NCBI RefSeq assembly: GCF_003020125.1
Contig: NZ_PYFW01000004.1
Span: 124,001-188,000 of the forward strand
Direction of reading: 5' to 3'
Length of the DNA stretch: 64,000 nucleotides
DNA from: Bradyrhizobium sp. MOS003
Lineage (GTDB): Bacteria > Pseudomonadota > Alphaproteobacteria > Rhizobiales > Xanthobacteraceae
The translations under genes were made by a program, and so were the position numbers. The notes below the pieces were generated by a model, which ran no database searches, was not told the DNA's origin, and was given only the letters and a program-made list of their open reading frames with translations. Below, piece after piece: positions 28,755 to 36,332 of this stretch. Positions within the stretch are counted from its first letter, which is position 1, and the number at the start of each line of letters is the position of its first letter.

Positions 28755-29485
28755 TGCATCTGTTAACCAGCCCCGAAGCCTGGGCGGCGCTGCTGACGTT
28801 GACGGCGCTCGAAATCGTGCTCGGCATCGACAACGTCATTTTCATCTCCGTGATCGTTTCGCGCATTCCCGAAAAGCAGGCACATCGCGCCCGCCAGATC
28901 GGGCTCGCGCTGGCGCTGATCTTCCGCATCATCCTGCTCAGCCTGCTGGTCTGGCTGATCGGCCTGACCGCACCGGTGTTCTCGTTTGCGGGTTACGGCT
29001 TCTCTTGGCGCGACCTGATCCTGATCGGTGGCGGCCTGTTCCTGATCGCCAAGGCGACACACGAGATCCACGCCGAGGTCGAGGCCGATGACGGCGAAGG
29101 TGATCGGAAATCGGGGGGCAATGCCTTCTTCTGGGTGATCGTCCAGATCATCGTCATCGACATCGTGTTCTCGCTGGATTCGATCATCACCGCGATCGGA
29201 ATGGCTGAGGATATCGAGATCATGGTCGCGGCGGTCGTGATCGCCTGCCTGATCATGTACATCTCGTCAGGCCCGGTGGCGCGCTTCGTCGCGGAGCATC
29301 CGACCACGAAAATGCTGGCGCTGGCGTTCCTGGTGCTGATCGGCGTCGCGCTGGTCGCGGACGGACTGCAATTCCACATTCCGCGCGGCTACATCTATTT
29401 TGCAATTGCGTTCTCGGCGGCGGTCGAATTCTTCAACGTGCTGGCCAAGCGCAACCGCAGGAAGAGCAGCAAGCCGCCGGTTTAG
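28751..29485 (+). CDS. TerC family integral membrane protein
   Basis: 244 aa, seven or so transmembrane segments. Characteristic acidic membrane motifs are present: LTALEIVLGIDNVIFISVIV near the N-terminus and IVIDIVFSLDSIITAIGMAE in the middle, both with the Asp/Asn residues conserved in TerC/YceF. A cytoplasmic His/Asp/Glu loop (HEIHAEVEADDGEGDRKSGG) separates the halves. Members are linked to tellurite resistance and to metalation of exported proteins with Mn. Overlaps pcs by 4 bases. Confidence 0.93.
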   Translation: MMHLLTSPEAWAALLTLTALEIVLGIDNVIFISVIVSRIPEKQAHRARQIGLALALIFRIILLSLLVWLIGLTAPVFSFAGYGFSWRDLILIGGGLFLIAKATHEIHAEVEADDGEGDRKSGGNAFFWVIVQIIVIDIVFSLDSIITAIGMAEDIEIMVAAVVIACLIMYISSGPVARFVAEHPTTKMLALAFLVLIGVALVADGLQFHIPRGYIYFAIAFSAAVEFFNVLAKRNRRKSSKPPV

Positions 29486-29559
29486 GCGTTCCAGCTGCAT
29501 CGAGTTGACAAGGCGGGCGCGATGTCTTTCGCTGGCCTTTGAGAAGAGGAGGTCAGAAG

Positions 29560-30534
29560 ATGACCAAAGCGGTCCGTGTGCACAAGGTCGGAGGCCCCGA
29601 AGCCCTGGTCTATGAGAGCGTCGATGTCCCGGCGCCCGGCCCCGGCGAGGTGCGCATCCGCCAGCATGCGGTCGGCCTGAACTTCATTGACGTCTATTAT
29701 CGCACCGGTCTCTACAAGGCGCCGGGGCTGCCCTTCACCGTCGGCAACGAGGCCTCGGGCGAAGTCGTCGCGGTCGGGCCGGGCGTCACCAACTTTCACC
29801 CTGGCGACCGCGTTGCCTACTATCACAATCTCGGCGCCTATACCGCGGAGCGCAACATTCCCTGGGAGAAGCTGGTCAAGCTGCCCGACCACATCACGCA
29901 CGAGCAGGGTGCCGTGCTGATGCTGAAGGGGCTGACGGTCTGGTATCTCCTGCACAAAACTTTCAAAGTCGAACCGCATCACCGCGTGCTGATCCATGCC
30001 GCTGCCGGCGGAATCGGCCTTTTGGCCTGCCAATGGGCGAGGGCGCTGGGGGCCCACGTGATCGGCACGGTCGGCTCTCGCGAGAAGGCCGAGCTCGCCG
30101 AGGCCAATGGCTGCGACCACGTCATCCTTTACAACGAGGAGGATTTCGTCGCGCGCGTCAAGCAGATCAGCCGCAACGAAGGCTGCGACGTCGTCTATGA
30201 CGGCGTCGGCAAGGCGACCTTTCCGGGCTCGCTGTCGTGCCTGAGGCCGCGCGGGATGTTCGTCTCCTTCGGCAACGCCTCGGGTCCCGTGCCGCCGTTC
30301 TCCATCGCCGAGCTCAACAATCACGGCTCGCTGTTCGCGACGCGGCCGAAGCTCAATGATTACGTCGGCACGCGCAAGGAGTTGCTCGAAGGCGCCGACA
30401 CCCTGTTCGCCGCCGTCATCAACGGCAAGCTGCACGTGCCCATCAACCACGCCTACGCGCTGAAGGACGCCGCCAAGGCCCATATCGATCTCGAAAGCCG
30501 CAAGACCACGGGCGCGTCGATCCTGAAGCCTTAG
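29560..30534 (+). CDS. qor: Quinone oxidoreductase, zinc-independent MDR family
   Basis: 324 aa, starts MTKAVRVHKVGGPEALVYES after AGGAGGTCAGAAG, a strong ribosome site. NADPH-dependent quinone reductase of the zeta-crystallin type. GNEASGEVVAVGPGVTNFHP and the Rossmann motif VLIHAAAGGIGLLACQWARA are typical, and the zinc ligands of alcohol dehydrogenases are absent. The active-site YYHNLGAYTAE and the C-terminal LKDAAKAHIDLESRKTTG fit QOR1. Soluble and monocistronic. Confidence 0.9.
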   Translation: MTKAVRVHKVGGPEALVYESVDVPAPGPGEVRIRQHAVGLNFIDVYYRTGLYKAPGLPFTVGNEASGEVVAVGPGVTNFHPGDRVAYYHNLGAYTAERNIPWEKLVKLPDHITHEQGAVLMLKGLTVWYLLHKTFKVEPHHRVLIHAAAGGIGLLACQWARALGAHVIGTVGSREKAELAEANGCDHVILYNEEDFVARVKQISRNEGCDVVYDGVGKATFPGSLSCLRPRGMFVSFGNASGPVPPFSIAELNNHGSLFATRPKLNDYVGTRKELLEGADTLFAAVINGKLHVPINHAYALKDAAKAHIDLESRKTTGASILKP

Positions 30535-30544
30535 GTCCTAGCCT

Positions 30545-30680
30545 CTCGTGTCCCGGACGCGCTGCAGCGTGAAACGCTGCTGTGGAGAGCCGGGATCCAG
30601 AGACGGCACCCGGCGAGGAGAGTGGGCCCCGGCTCTGCAGCGCACCGCGAAGGGGCGCTGCGCTGCGTCCGGGGCACGAG
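30545..30680. repeat. Intergenic palindromic repeat (family B, copy 1)
   Basis: Ends CTCGTGTCCCGGACGC (30545-30560) and GCGTCCGGGGCACGAG (30665-30680) are near-perfect inverted repeats, with internal GAGAGCCGGGATCC and GGCCCCGGCTCTGC as a second pair. The same element occurs in inverted orientation at 46211-46341. It fills the gap between two convergent genes and could form one long imperfect hairpin in RNA. Confidence 0.75.
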
Positions 30681-30687
30681 ACTGCTT

Positions 30688-31878
30688 CTACGCCACCCGA
30701 CGTGCCGCTCCCGCTTTCGTCAAAATCCCGTCGAGACAATCGATCATCTCGGCGATCTCTGCCTTCGTGACGATCAGCGCCGGCATGAAGCGGAGCGTGT
30801 CGAGCTGCGGCGCGTTCAGGAGCACGCCTGCCTCGAACGCCTGCGCGACGATGCCGGTCGCGATCGGCAGCTTGAGGTCGAGCGCGAGCAGCAGCCCGCG
30901 TCCCCGCACGCCGCCGAGACCATGCCGCGCCGAGACCTTCTGCAGCTCGCTTTCGAGCAGCAGGCCAGTCTCGGCGACCTGTTTCAGGAAGTCGGGCTTG
31001 CTGACCTCCTCGAGCACGGCGAGCCCCGCCGCGCACATCAGCGGGTTGCCGTTGAACGTGCCCCCCTGGTCACCGTGCTCGAAACAGGAGGCATGTTCGG
31101 TCGCGAGCAGGGCGGCGAGCGGTACGCCGCCGCCGATGCCCTTGCCGAGCGTCATGATGTCGGGTGCAATCCCGGTGTGCTCGTAGTGGAAGAGCTTTCC
31201 GGTCCGTCCCATGCCGGTCTGGATCTCGTCGAAGATCAGCAGCAGGCCATGCGCCTTGGTGAGCGCGCGCAGCTCCTGCAGGAACTGATCGGTCGCGGGC
31301 CACACGCCTGACTCGCCCTGGATCGGTTCGAGCATCACCGCGACGGTGTTGTCGTTGATCAGCTTCTCGACCGAGGCGATGTCGTTCAACTTCGCCTTCT
31401 TGAAGCCCGCGACCTTCGGCTCGAACAGCGGCTCGAACGCCTTCTTGCCCGAGGCCGACATCGTCGCCAGCGTTCGGCCGTGGAAGCCGCCTTCGAAGCT
31501 GATGATCTCGAACGCGCCGCCTCTGTGCAGGCTGCCGTACTTGCGCGCGAGCTTGATCGCGCCTTCGTTGGCCTCGGCGCCGGAGTTGGCAAAGAATACC
31601 TGGTCGAACGCGCTGTTGTCGACCAGCGCTTGCGCCAGCTTCAGGCTCGGCTCGTTGTAGAAGGCCGGGCTTGGCGTCAGCAGCCGGTTGGCTTGCGCGG
31701 CAAGCGCTTCCGCGACGACGGACGGGGAGTGGCCGAGGCAGTTCACGGCCCAGCCCTGCACGAAATCGAGATAGCGCTTGCGGCTGTCGTCCCAGAGGTA
31801 GGAGCCCGCGCCGCGGACGAACACGGCCTTGGGCCGTGCGGTGATGTCCATCAGCGCGTCATACGGATGCGTGGTCAT
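30688..31878 (-). CDS. Class III PLP-dependent aminotransferase, acetylornithine aminotransferase-like
   Basis: 396 aa from MTTHPYDALMDITARPKAVF; AGGAG is 6 bases upstream. PLP-enzyme signatures: ANSGAEANEGAIKLARKYGS (phosphate loop), FHGRTLATMSASGKKAFEPL, LLIFDEIQTGMGRTGKLFHY (Asp contacting the ring nitrogen) and ITLGK-like TLGKGIGGGVPLAALLA (Schiff-base Lys). Length and motifs match the ArgD group (acetylornithine/succinyldiaminopimelate), but no arginine gene is adjacent so the substrate is left open. The leader is unusual: see the hairpin and small ORF upstream. Confidence 0.9.
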   Translation of the reverse strand: MTTHPYDALMDITARPKAVFVRGAGSYLWDDSRKRYLDFVQGWAVNCLGHSPSVVAEALAAQANRLLTPSPAFYNEPSLKLAQALVDNSAFDQVFFANSGAEANEGAIKLARKYGSLHRGGAFEIISFEGGFHGRTLATMSASGKKAFEPLFEPKVAGFKKAKLNDIASVEKLINDNTVAVMLEPIQGESGVWPATDQFLQELRALTKAHGLLLIFDEIQTGMGRTGKLFHYEHTGIAPDIMTLGKGIGGGVPLAALLATEHASCFEHGDQGGTFNGNPLMCAAGLAVLEEVSKPDFLKQVAETGLLLESELQKVSARHGLGGVRGRGLLLALDLKLPIATGIVAQAFEAGVLLNAPQLDTLRFMPALIVTKAEIAEMIDCLDGILTKAGAARRVA

Positions 31879-32000
31879 GTCGTACTCCTCTGGAGGCGGG
31901 GTGAAAAACGGGCGCAAAAAGCAGAAAGGCCGCACCTTGCGGGTGCGGCCTTCTCGAAAACTTCAGCTGAATTCAGTGGTTCAGCGGCGTCGTCGGACAT
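31875..32000 (-). CDS. Candidate leader ORF overlapping the aminotransferase start (41 aa)
   Basis: Open frame from ATG 32000 (MSDDAAEPLNSAEVFEKAAP) whose TGA overlaps the aminotransferase ATG (ATGA at 31875-31878). It spans an 11-base-stem hairpin with a T tract. The second half (ARCGLSAFCARFSPRLQRS) has four Arg codons. The ribosome site (GAGGGTG) is weak. It could be a regulatory leader peptide of an attenuator, a small protein gene, or an accidental frame; the ATGA coupling is what favours real translation. Confidence 0.35.
   Translation of the reverse strand: MSDDAAEPLNSAEVFEKAAPARCGLSAFCARFSPRLQRSTT
31915..31952 (-). terminator. Hairpin with T tract in the aminotransferase leader
   Basis: On the minus strand AAGGCCGCACC and GGTGCGGCCTT form an 11-base stem with a 5-base loop (31926-31952), followed by TCTGCTTTTT. 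It has the form of an intrinsic terminator but lies between a promoter-like sequence (32082-32111) and the aminotransferase start, so it may be a conditional attenuator. It might instead terminate the gene ending at 32150. Confidence 0.7.
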
Positions 32001-32081
32001 GGCGCACCCTCTCATCGTCGCGGGAGCGACGACGGAGCATTTCGGTGCGCAGGTGGGTCCGGGAATTGATCATGGGCCGCG

Positions 32082-32111
32082 GCAATACATGCGAAGGGCG
32101 GGGCTTGTCAA
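32082..32111 (-). promoter_or_regulatory. Sigma70-like promoter for the aminotransferase leader
   Basis: On the minus strand TTGACA (32111-32106) and TATTGC (32087-32082) are separated by 18 bases. Transcription would start near 32075 and give a leader of about 200 bases containing a 7-base-stem GTCGTCGC/GCGACGAT hairpin (32016-32035 region), the small ORF and the terminator-like hairpin. Confidence 0.55.
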
Positions 32112-32149
32112 GCGGGTGTTTAGCTAGACACAGCCCTGGCGTGTATCGG

Positions 32150-32791
32150 TCAGGTCAGGTGCAACGCTTGCTCGGCGTCGTCGTTGCCCCAATCCGCATC
32201 CGCGATCCCTGTGTCCAAGAGCTCGCCGCGCAGCAGTTTGAAGGGCGATGTCCAGTACAGCGCGATGTTGTGGAAGGGATCGGTCAGCACCTTGAACACC
32301 CAGACGAGGCCGGTCGTGACGTCGCGGGTGACGAACAGCTGGATCATGCGAATGAGACCGCCGCAGATGCCGATCGCGAGCCAGAGCGCGCCGATATGAT
32401 GGACGAAATCGAGCCGCGCGGCGGGCGGGTCGAACAGCCCGAACAGGGCAGGGAACGCGTACAGCATAATCGGCGCGCTGCCCCAGACCAGCAGCAGGAT
32501 GATCTTGCGGGTCTGGTTGTAGCCGACCTTCACCGCCTCCTTATAATCGATGCTGACGTCGTTGACGGCGTCGTAGCCGTTGGGCTCGAAGAAGAAATGC
32601 CCAGTCTGCCGCGTCAGCATCGCCAGCCAGCCGACGATGCCGGCAAGCGCGGGATCTGCCAACAGCAGCGCGTAGCAGCCGAGGAAGATCACGGCGCTGA
32701 TCAGGTGCAATGTCCGGTTGACAGTGCTCTGGTGGTAGAAGCGGTAATCATCGAAGCGCTGCGTGCGCAGCATGTCCGAGAGGCGGCTCAT
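32150..32791 (-). CDS. Polytopic membrane protein, Mpo1/DUF962-like
   Basis: 213 aa from MSRLSDMLRTQRFDDYRFYH (ATG 32791; a TTG immediately before is also in frame). Four to five membrane segments. The pattern YHQSTVNRTLHLISAVIFLG with two His, and later RQTGHFFFEPNGYD (GH...FE), resembles the His-rich iron-binding motifs of Mpo1/YGL010w proteins, which oxidise 2-hydroxy fatty acids. The similarity is by eye and limited to these motifs. Monocistronic; divergent from the gene at 33014. Confidence 0.7.
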   Translation of the reverse strand: MSRLSDMLRTQRFDDYRFYHQSTVNRTLHLISAVIFLGCYALLLADPALAGIVGWLAMLTRQTGHFFFEPNGYDAVNDVSIDYKEAVKVGYNQTRKIILLLVWGSAPIMLYAFPALFGLFDPPAARLDFVHHIGALWLAIGICGGLIRMIQLFVTRDVTTGLVWVFKVLTDPFHNIALYWTSPFKLLRGELLDTGIADADWGNDDAEQALHLT

Positions 32792-33013
32792 CAAAAATAC
32801 TCGCTCGCGTTGAAGGGCGCGGCAGAACTAGGACGCGTCCGTGACCTCTGCGTGAATGCACTATAGTGTCACATTGCAGCGCATCTTCGGTCTCGCGTCA
32901 TGGAAACCATCGCGCCGCTGGCGCGTTTGTGATCGAACGACGCGGCTTGGTTCGAACCGGACGCAACTCGGATCAGACCAAGAGGGGCGGGACCAACCGG
33001 ACAGTTTTCAGCC

Positions 33014-33961
33014 TTGCCCGATACGCCTTATCCCATTGACCTCGACAGCATTCGCGGCGCATTTCCGCCGGGCATCGAAGCGCCGCCGTTGCTCGTCGAC
33101 TTTGCCTCCTGGCTCGAGGGGCGCGCATGGGGCAGCGTCGGCTGCTTCTCGCTGCAGGGCCAGTTCTCGGATCACGCGCCGATCACCGACGGCAGTCCCT
33201 TGCGGGACAGGTTTTCGTTGTTCATGCGGCTGCCGGACGGCTCGGCTGTCGGCGGCTGGTATGGTGCCGGTCTCGACCGTGACAATCCGCCGATCGTGGG
33301 GCTGGGCTCCGAGGGCGACTACGAGTTGCTGGCGCCGAGCCTCGACGGCCTGCTCGCCAAACTGACATCGCAACAATTCGACAAGGCTTGGAGCGATCTC
33401 AAGCCGCATGATGAAGTCGAGCCGCAGACGGTCGAGCTCGCGCGATGGCTGGCCGGGCGGCCGCTCGGCGAGCCGGCGACGCCCGGCGACAATTCGTCGG
33501 AGCTGCCTGATTTCCGCGGCTTCATGGAAAAATGGAGCCGGGACCGTGAAGACTATTGGGCCAATCATCGCCTGATGGCCGAACTCGGCTGGCGGCTGGC
33601 CGCCCATCTGCCCAAGGGCAAGAAGCCCTGGGACCGGACGAGCTTCGAGATCGCGATCGTCGGCAAGCAATATCAGGCGCGTGTGCTCGCGCAGGGACCA
33701 CAGCCGTTCGAGGAAGCCGCCTCGATCGAATCCCTGCTGCGCGACTTGCGCGAGGAGATGCGCCTCGCCCAACCCGAGCTCGGCCTGTGGTACGCGATGA
33801 ATTTCGGGCTCTATGCCGACGGCCGCGTCATGCCGAATTTCGAGTACGATGTGCGCCCGACCATCGAAGGCGAGCCGGCGACATCGTCCGAAGCGCAGGC
33901 CGATCTCGTCCGCGCCCCGCGACCGCAGCGCTGGGTGCCGAAATGGCTGACGACCTCCTGA
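33014..33961 (+). CDS. Unknown two-domain protein with immunity-protein-like features
   Basis: 315 aa. The frame is open from 32933 but has no ATG or GTG before the globular start; TTG at 33014 (MPDTPYPIDLDSIRGAFPPG) is the best start and has only a weak ribosome site. The N-terminal half (VDFASWLEGRAWGSVGCFSL, PIVGLGSEGDYELLAPSLDG) reads like SMI1/KNR4 (SUKH) proteins. The C-terminal half (LGLWYAMNFGLYADGRVMPN then FEYDVRP) recalls YezG-type immunity proteins. No toxin gene is adjacent. The assignment is by sequence feel; treat function as unknown. Confidence 0.7.
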   Translation: MPDTPYPIDLDSIRGAFPPGIEAPPLLVDFASWLEGRAWGSVGCFSLQGQFSDHAPITDGSPLRDRFSLFMRLPDGSAVGGWYGAGLDRDNPPIVGLGSEGDYELLAPSLDGLLAKLTSQQFDKAWSDLKPHDEVEPQTVELARWLAGRPLGEPATPGDNSSELPDFRGFMEKWSRDREDYWANHRLMAELGWRLAAHLPKGKKPWDRTSFEIAIVGKQYQARVLAQGPQPFEEAASIESLLRDLREEMRLAQPELGLWYAMNFGLYADGRVMPNFEYDVRPTIEGEPATSSEAQADLVRAPRPQRWVPKWLTTS

Positions 33962-34040
33962 GGTCTCGGCGTTCCGTTATCGCGCCAGCAGTGCGTCGTA
34001 GCTCTTGCTAGAGCACGCGGAACTGCAGCTTCGATCCCTC

Positions 34041-34071
34041 TTGACTTAGAGCGCGCTCGAAGGGGTATCTG
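34041..34071 (+). promoter_or_regulatory. MerR-type promoter with 19-base spacer and central dyad
   Basis: TTGACT (34041-34046) and TATCTG (34066-34071) are separated by 19 bases, the long spacer typical of MerR-regulated promoters. Within it CTTAGAGCG (34045-34053) and CGCTCGAAG (34054-34062) form a nearly perfect 18-base dyad with one mismatched pair. The promoter faces the merR gene that starts at 34101, so the pair is probably autoregulated. Confidence 0.75.
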
Positions 34072-34100
34072 TACATGCGTCAGTACGAGAACGGGCACAT

Positions 34101-34532
34101 ATGAAGATCGGCGACCTTGCAAAACGAACCGGCTTGTCGACCCATACGCTGCGCTACTACGAGCGCATCGGGCTGCTTCCATACGCTGACCGGGATCGCT
34201 CCGGTCAACGTGATTTTGACGCGTCGATCCTCACTTGGATCGAATTCCTCGGTCGGCTCAAGACCACGGGAATGCCGATCCGGGACATGTTGCGTTACGC
34301 GGCGCTTCGTGACGACGGCGACGCCACCGGGCCAGCCCGGCGGCAGATGCTGGAAGTCCACCGGGAACAGGTTCGCACGCAGATCGCCGAACTCCAGGAA
34401 TGCCTGCTCGTCCTTGATACCAAGATCGCCGGCTACGCCGGCGGCGAACAGAGGACGAAGAAAAATGACGCACGCCCAAACACAAGCCGAAAGCCGCTTC
34501 GATCGCGGCCAGCGGGCCCTGTCACGCATTGA
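34101..34532 (+). CDS. MerR family transcriptional regulator
   Basis: 143 aa. The winged-helix DNA-binding N-terminus is canonical: MKIGDLAKRTGLSTHTLRYY then ERIGLLPYADRDRSGQRDFD. A dimerisation helix follows (RRQMLEVHREQVRTQIAELQ). There is no Cys pattern for metal or redox sensing in the short effector region, so the inducer may be a small organic compound. The 3' end overlaps the next gene by 68 bases. The preceding operator makes autoregulation and control of that downstream gene likely. Confidence 0.92.
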   Translation: MKIGDLAKRTGLSTHTLRYYERIGLLPYADRDRSGQRDFDASILTWIEFLGRLKTTGMPIRDMLRYAALRDDGDATGPARRQMLEVHREQVRTQIAELQECLLVLDTKIAGYAGGEQRTKKNDARPNTSRKPLRSRPAGPVTH

Positions 34533-34884
34533 CGGCAGTGCAGGCGAGAAAGTCATCGCCTCGCCCGCCGACATCGCTCCGGACTTCGCACGATACGTGA
34601 TCGAGTTTCCGTTCGGCGACATCTACTGTCGCCCGGGCCTCGGTCTGCGCGATCGGGAGATCGCGACGATCGCCGCGCTGACGGCGCTCGGAAATGCCGC
34701 GCCTCAGCTCAAAGTGCATATCGAGGCGGGTTTGAACGTCGGGCTGTATCGCGACGAGATCGTGGAGGTCATCATGCAGATGGCCGTCTATGCGGGCTTC
34801 CCGGCTGCGCTGAACGGGCTGTTCGCAGCCAAGGAGGTGTTCGCCACGCATGACGGACAGCAGGCATCGGGCAGCGGCACATGA
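34465..34884 (+). CDS. Carboxymuconolactone decarboxylase (CMD) family protein
   Basis: 139 aa from MTHAQTQAESRFDRGQRALS. CMD/AhpD fold: FPFGDIYCRPGLGLRDREIA then TIAALTALGNAAPQLKVHIE and MAVYAGFPAALNGLFAAKEV. The single Cys (DIYCRPG) and the missing CxxC indicate it is not an AhpD-type peroxidase. In similar MerR-CMD pairs the enzyme is controlled by the regulator and linked to oxidative or aromatic stress. It starts inside the merR gene, so translation is probably coupled. Confidence 0.9.
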   Translation: MTHAQTQAESRFDRGQRALSRIDGSAGEKVIASPADIAPDFARYVIEFPFGDIYCRPGLGLRDREIATIAALTALGNAAPQLKVHIEAGLNVGLYRDEIVEVIMQMAVYAGFPAALNGLFAAKEVFATHDGQQASGSGT

Positions 34885-34895
34885 CGCCGTGACCG

Positions 34896-36221
34896 TCAAA
34901 ACCCCGCGACGCTGCCGTGCAGATCGTACTGGTCGGCGCGCTCGATCTTTGCGGTGACGATCTCGCCGACGCGCAAGGGACGACGGCTCGTCAGATACAC
35001 CGCGCCGTCGATCTCCGGCGCATCCGCTTTGGAGCGGCCCTTGGCCACGGTAGGGCCGACCTCGTCGATGATGATCTGCTGGCGGGTGCCGACCTTGCGC
35101 TTCAGCCTGCGCGCGGAGATCTTCTGCTGCCGGGCCATCAGCGCATTGTAGCGCTCCTGCTTGACCTCTTCCGGCACCGGATTCTCGATCGCATTTGCCG
35201 TCGCGCCCGCGACCGGCTCGTATTTGAAGCAGCCGAGCCGATCGATCTCGGCTTCATCCAGCCAGTTGAGCAGATACTCGAAATCCGCGTCGGTCTCGCC
35301 GGGGAAGCCGACGATGAAGGTCGAGCGCAGGGCGAGATCAGGACATTCCTCGCGCCAGCGCTTGATGCGCGCAAGCGTCTTGTCCTGCGCCGCCGGGCGC
35401 TTCATCGCCTTCAGCACGTCGGGGCTCGCATGCTGGAACGGGATGTCGAGATAGGGCAGCACCGTGCCTTGCGTCATCAGCGCGATGACCTCGTCGACAT
35501 GCGGGTAGGGGTAGACGTATTGCAGCCGGACCCAGGCGCCGAGCTCGCCGAGCTCGCGCGCGAGGTCGAGGAATCTGGCGCGGACCTGGCGGTCCTTCCA
35601 CGGGCTCTCCGCATATTTGAGATCGACGCCATAGGCCGAAGTATCCTGCGAGATCACCAGCAATTCCTTGACGCCGGCGGCGACCAGGCGCTCGGCCTCG
35701 CGCAGCACGTCATTGGCCGGGCGCGAGACCAGATCGCCGCGCAGCTTCGGGATGATGCAGAAGGTGCAGCGGTTGTTGCAGCCCTCGGAGATCTTCAAAT
35801 ACGCGTAATGGCGCGGTGTCAGCTTGATGCCTTGCGGCGGCACCAGGTCCACGTGCGGATTGTGTGCCGGCGGCAGCGCGCGGTGCACGGCGTCGAGCAC
35901 GCTCTCATATTGCTGCGGGCCGGTGATCGAGAGCACGCCGGGATAGGCCTGCTCGATCTGCTCGGGTTCGGCGCCCATGCAACCCGTGACGATCACCTTG
36001 CCGTTCTCGGCCATGGCCTCGCCGATCGCCGACAGCGATTCCTGCTTGGCGCTGTCGAGGAAGCCGCAAGTGTTGACGATGACGATGTCGGCCCCGTCAT
36101 GCTTGCGGGCGAGCTCATAGCCCTCGGCGCGCAGGCGCGTGATGATGCGTTCGGAATCCACCAATGCCTTGGGACATCCGAGCGACACGAAGCTGACCTT
36201 GGGCGCAGCCGTCTGATCCAT
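34896..36221 (-). CDS. rimO: Ribosomal protein S12 (Asp) methylthiotransferase RimO
   Basis: 441 aa from MDQTAAPKVSFVSLGCPKAL. Radical SAM methylthiotransferase that adds methylthio to Asp of ribosomal protein S12. The N-terminal UPF0004 domain holds three cluster cysteines (SLGCPK, NTCGF, VTGCMGA). The radical SAM motif is ISEGCNNRCTFCIIPKLRG (CxxxCxxC). The C-terminal TRAM domain covers the last 70 residues (SARRLKRKVGTRQQIIIDEV). Two further codons upstream are open with a TTG. Divergent from nasT. Confidence 0.96.
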   Translation of the reverse strand: MDQTAAPKVSFVSLGCPKALVDSERIITRLRAEGYELARKHDGADIVIVNTCGFLDSAKQESLSAIGEAMAENGKVIVTGCMGAEPEQIEQAYPGVLSITGPQQYESVLDAVHRALPPAHNPHVDLVPPQGIKLTPRHYAYLKISEGCNNRCTFCIIPKLRGDLVSRPANDVLREAERLVAAGVKELLVISQDTSAYGVDLKYAESPWKDRQVRARFLDLARELGELGAWVRLQYVYPYPHVDEVIALMTQGTVLPYLDIPFQHASPDVLKAMKRPAAQDKTLARIKRWREECPDLALRSTFIVGFPGETDADFEYLLNWLDEAEIDRLGCFKYEPVAGATANAIENPVPEEVKQERYNALMARQQKISARRLKRKVGTRQQIIIDEVGPTVAKGRSKADAPEIDGAVYLTSRRPLRVGEIVTAKIERADQYDLHGSVAGF

Positions 36222-36332
36222 ATCCAAATCTGCCTGATTGACAGGCCTGAGCTAGTCCCAATTGCCCATAATTACAACCCTTTGCAGGGCGATCCGGCGT
36301 GCTATGGATGAATCACCTGCGGTGAGTGAGCC

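Noticed and set aside
36238..36272. TTGACA and CATAAT upstream of nasT as a promoter
   Set aside because: The spacing is 23 bases, too long for a normal sigma70 promoter.
34917..36311. 464-codon plus-strand frame opposite rimO
   Set aside because: Shadow; RimO motifs are intact on the minus strand.
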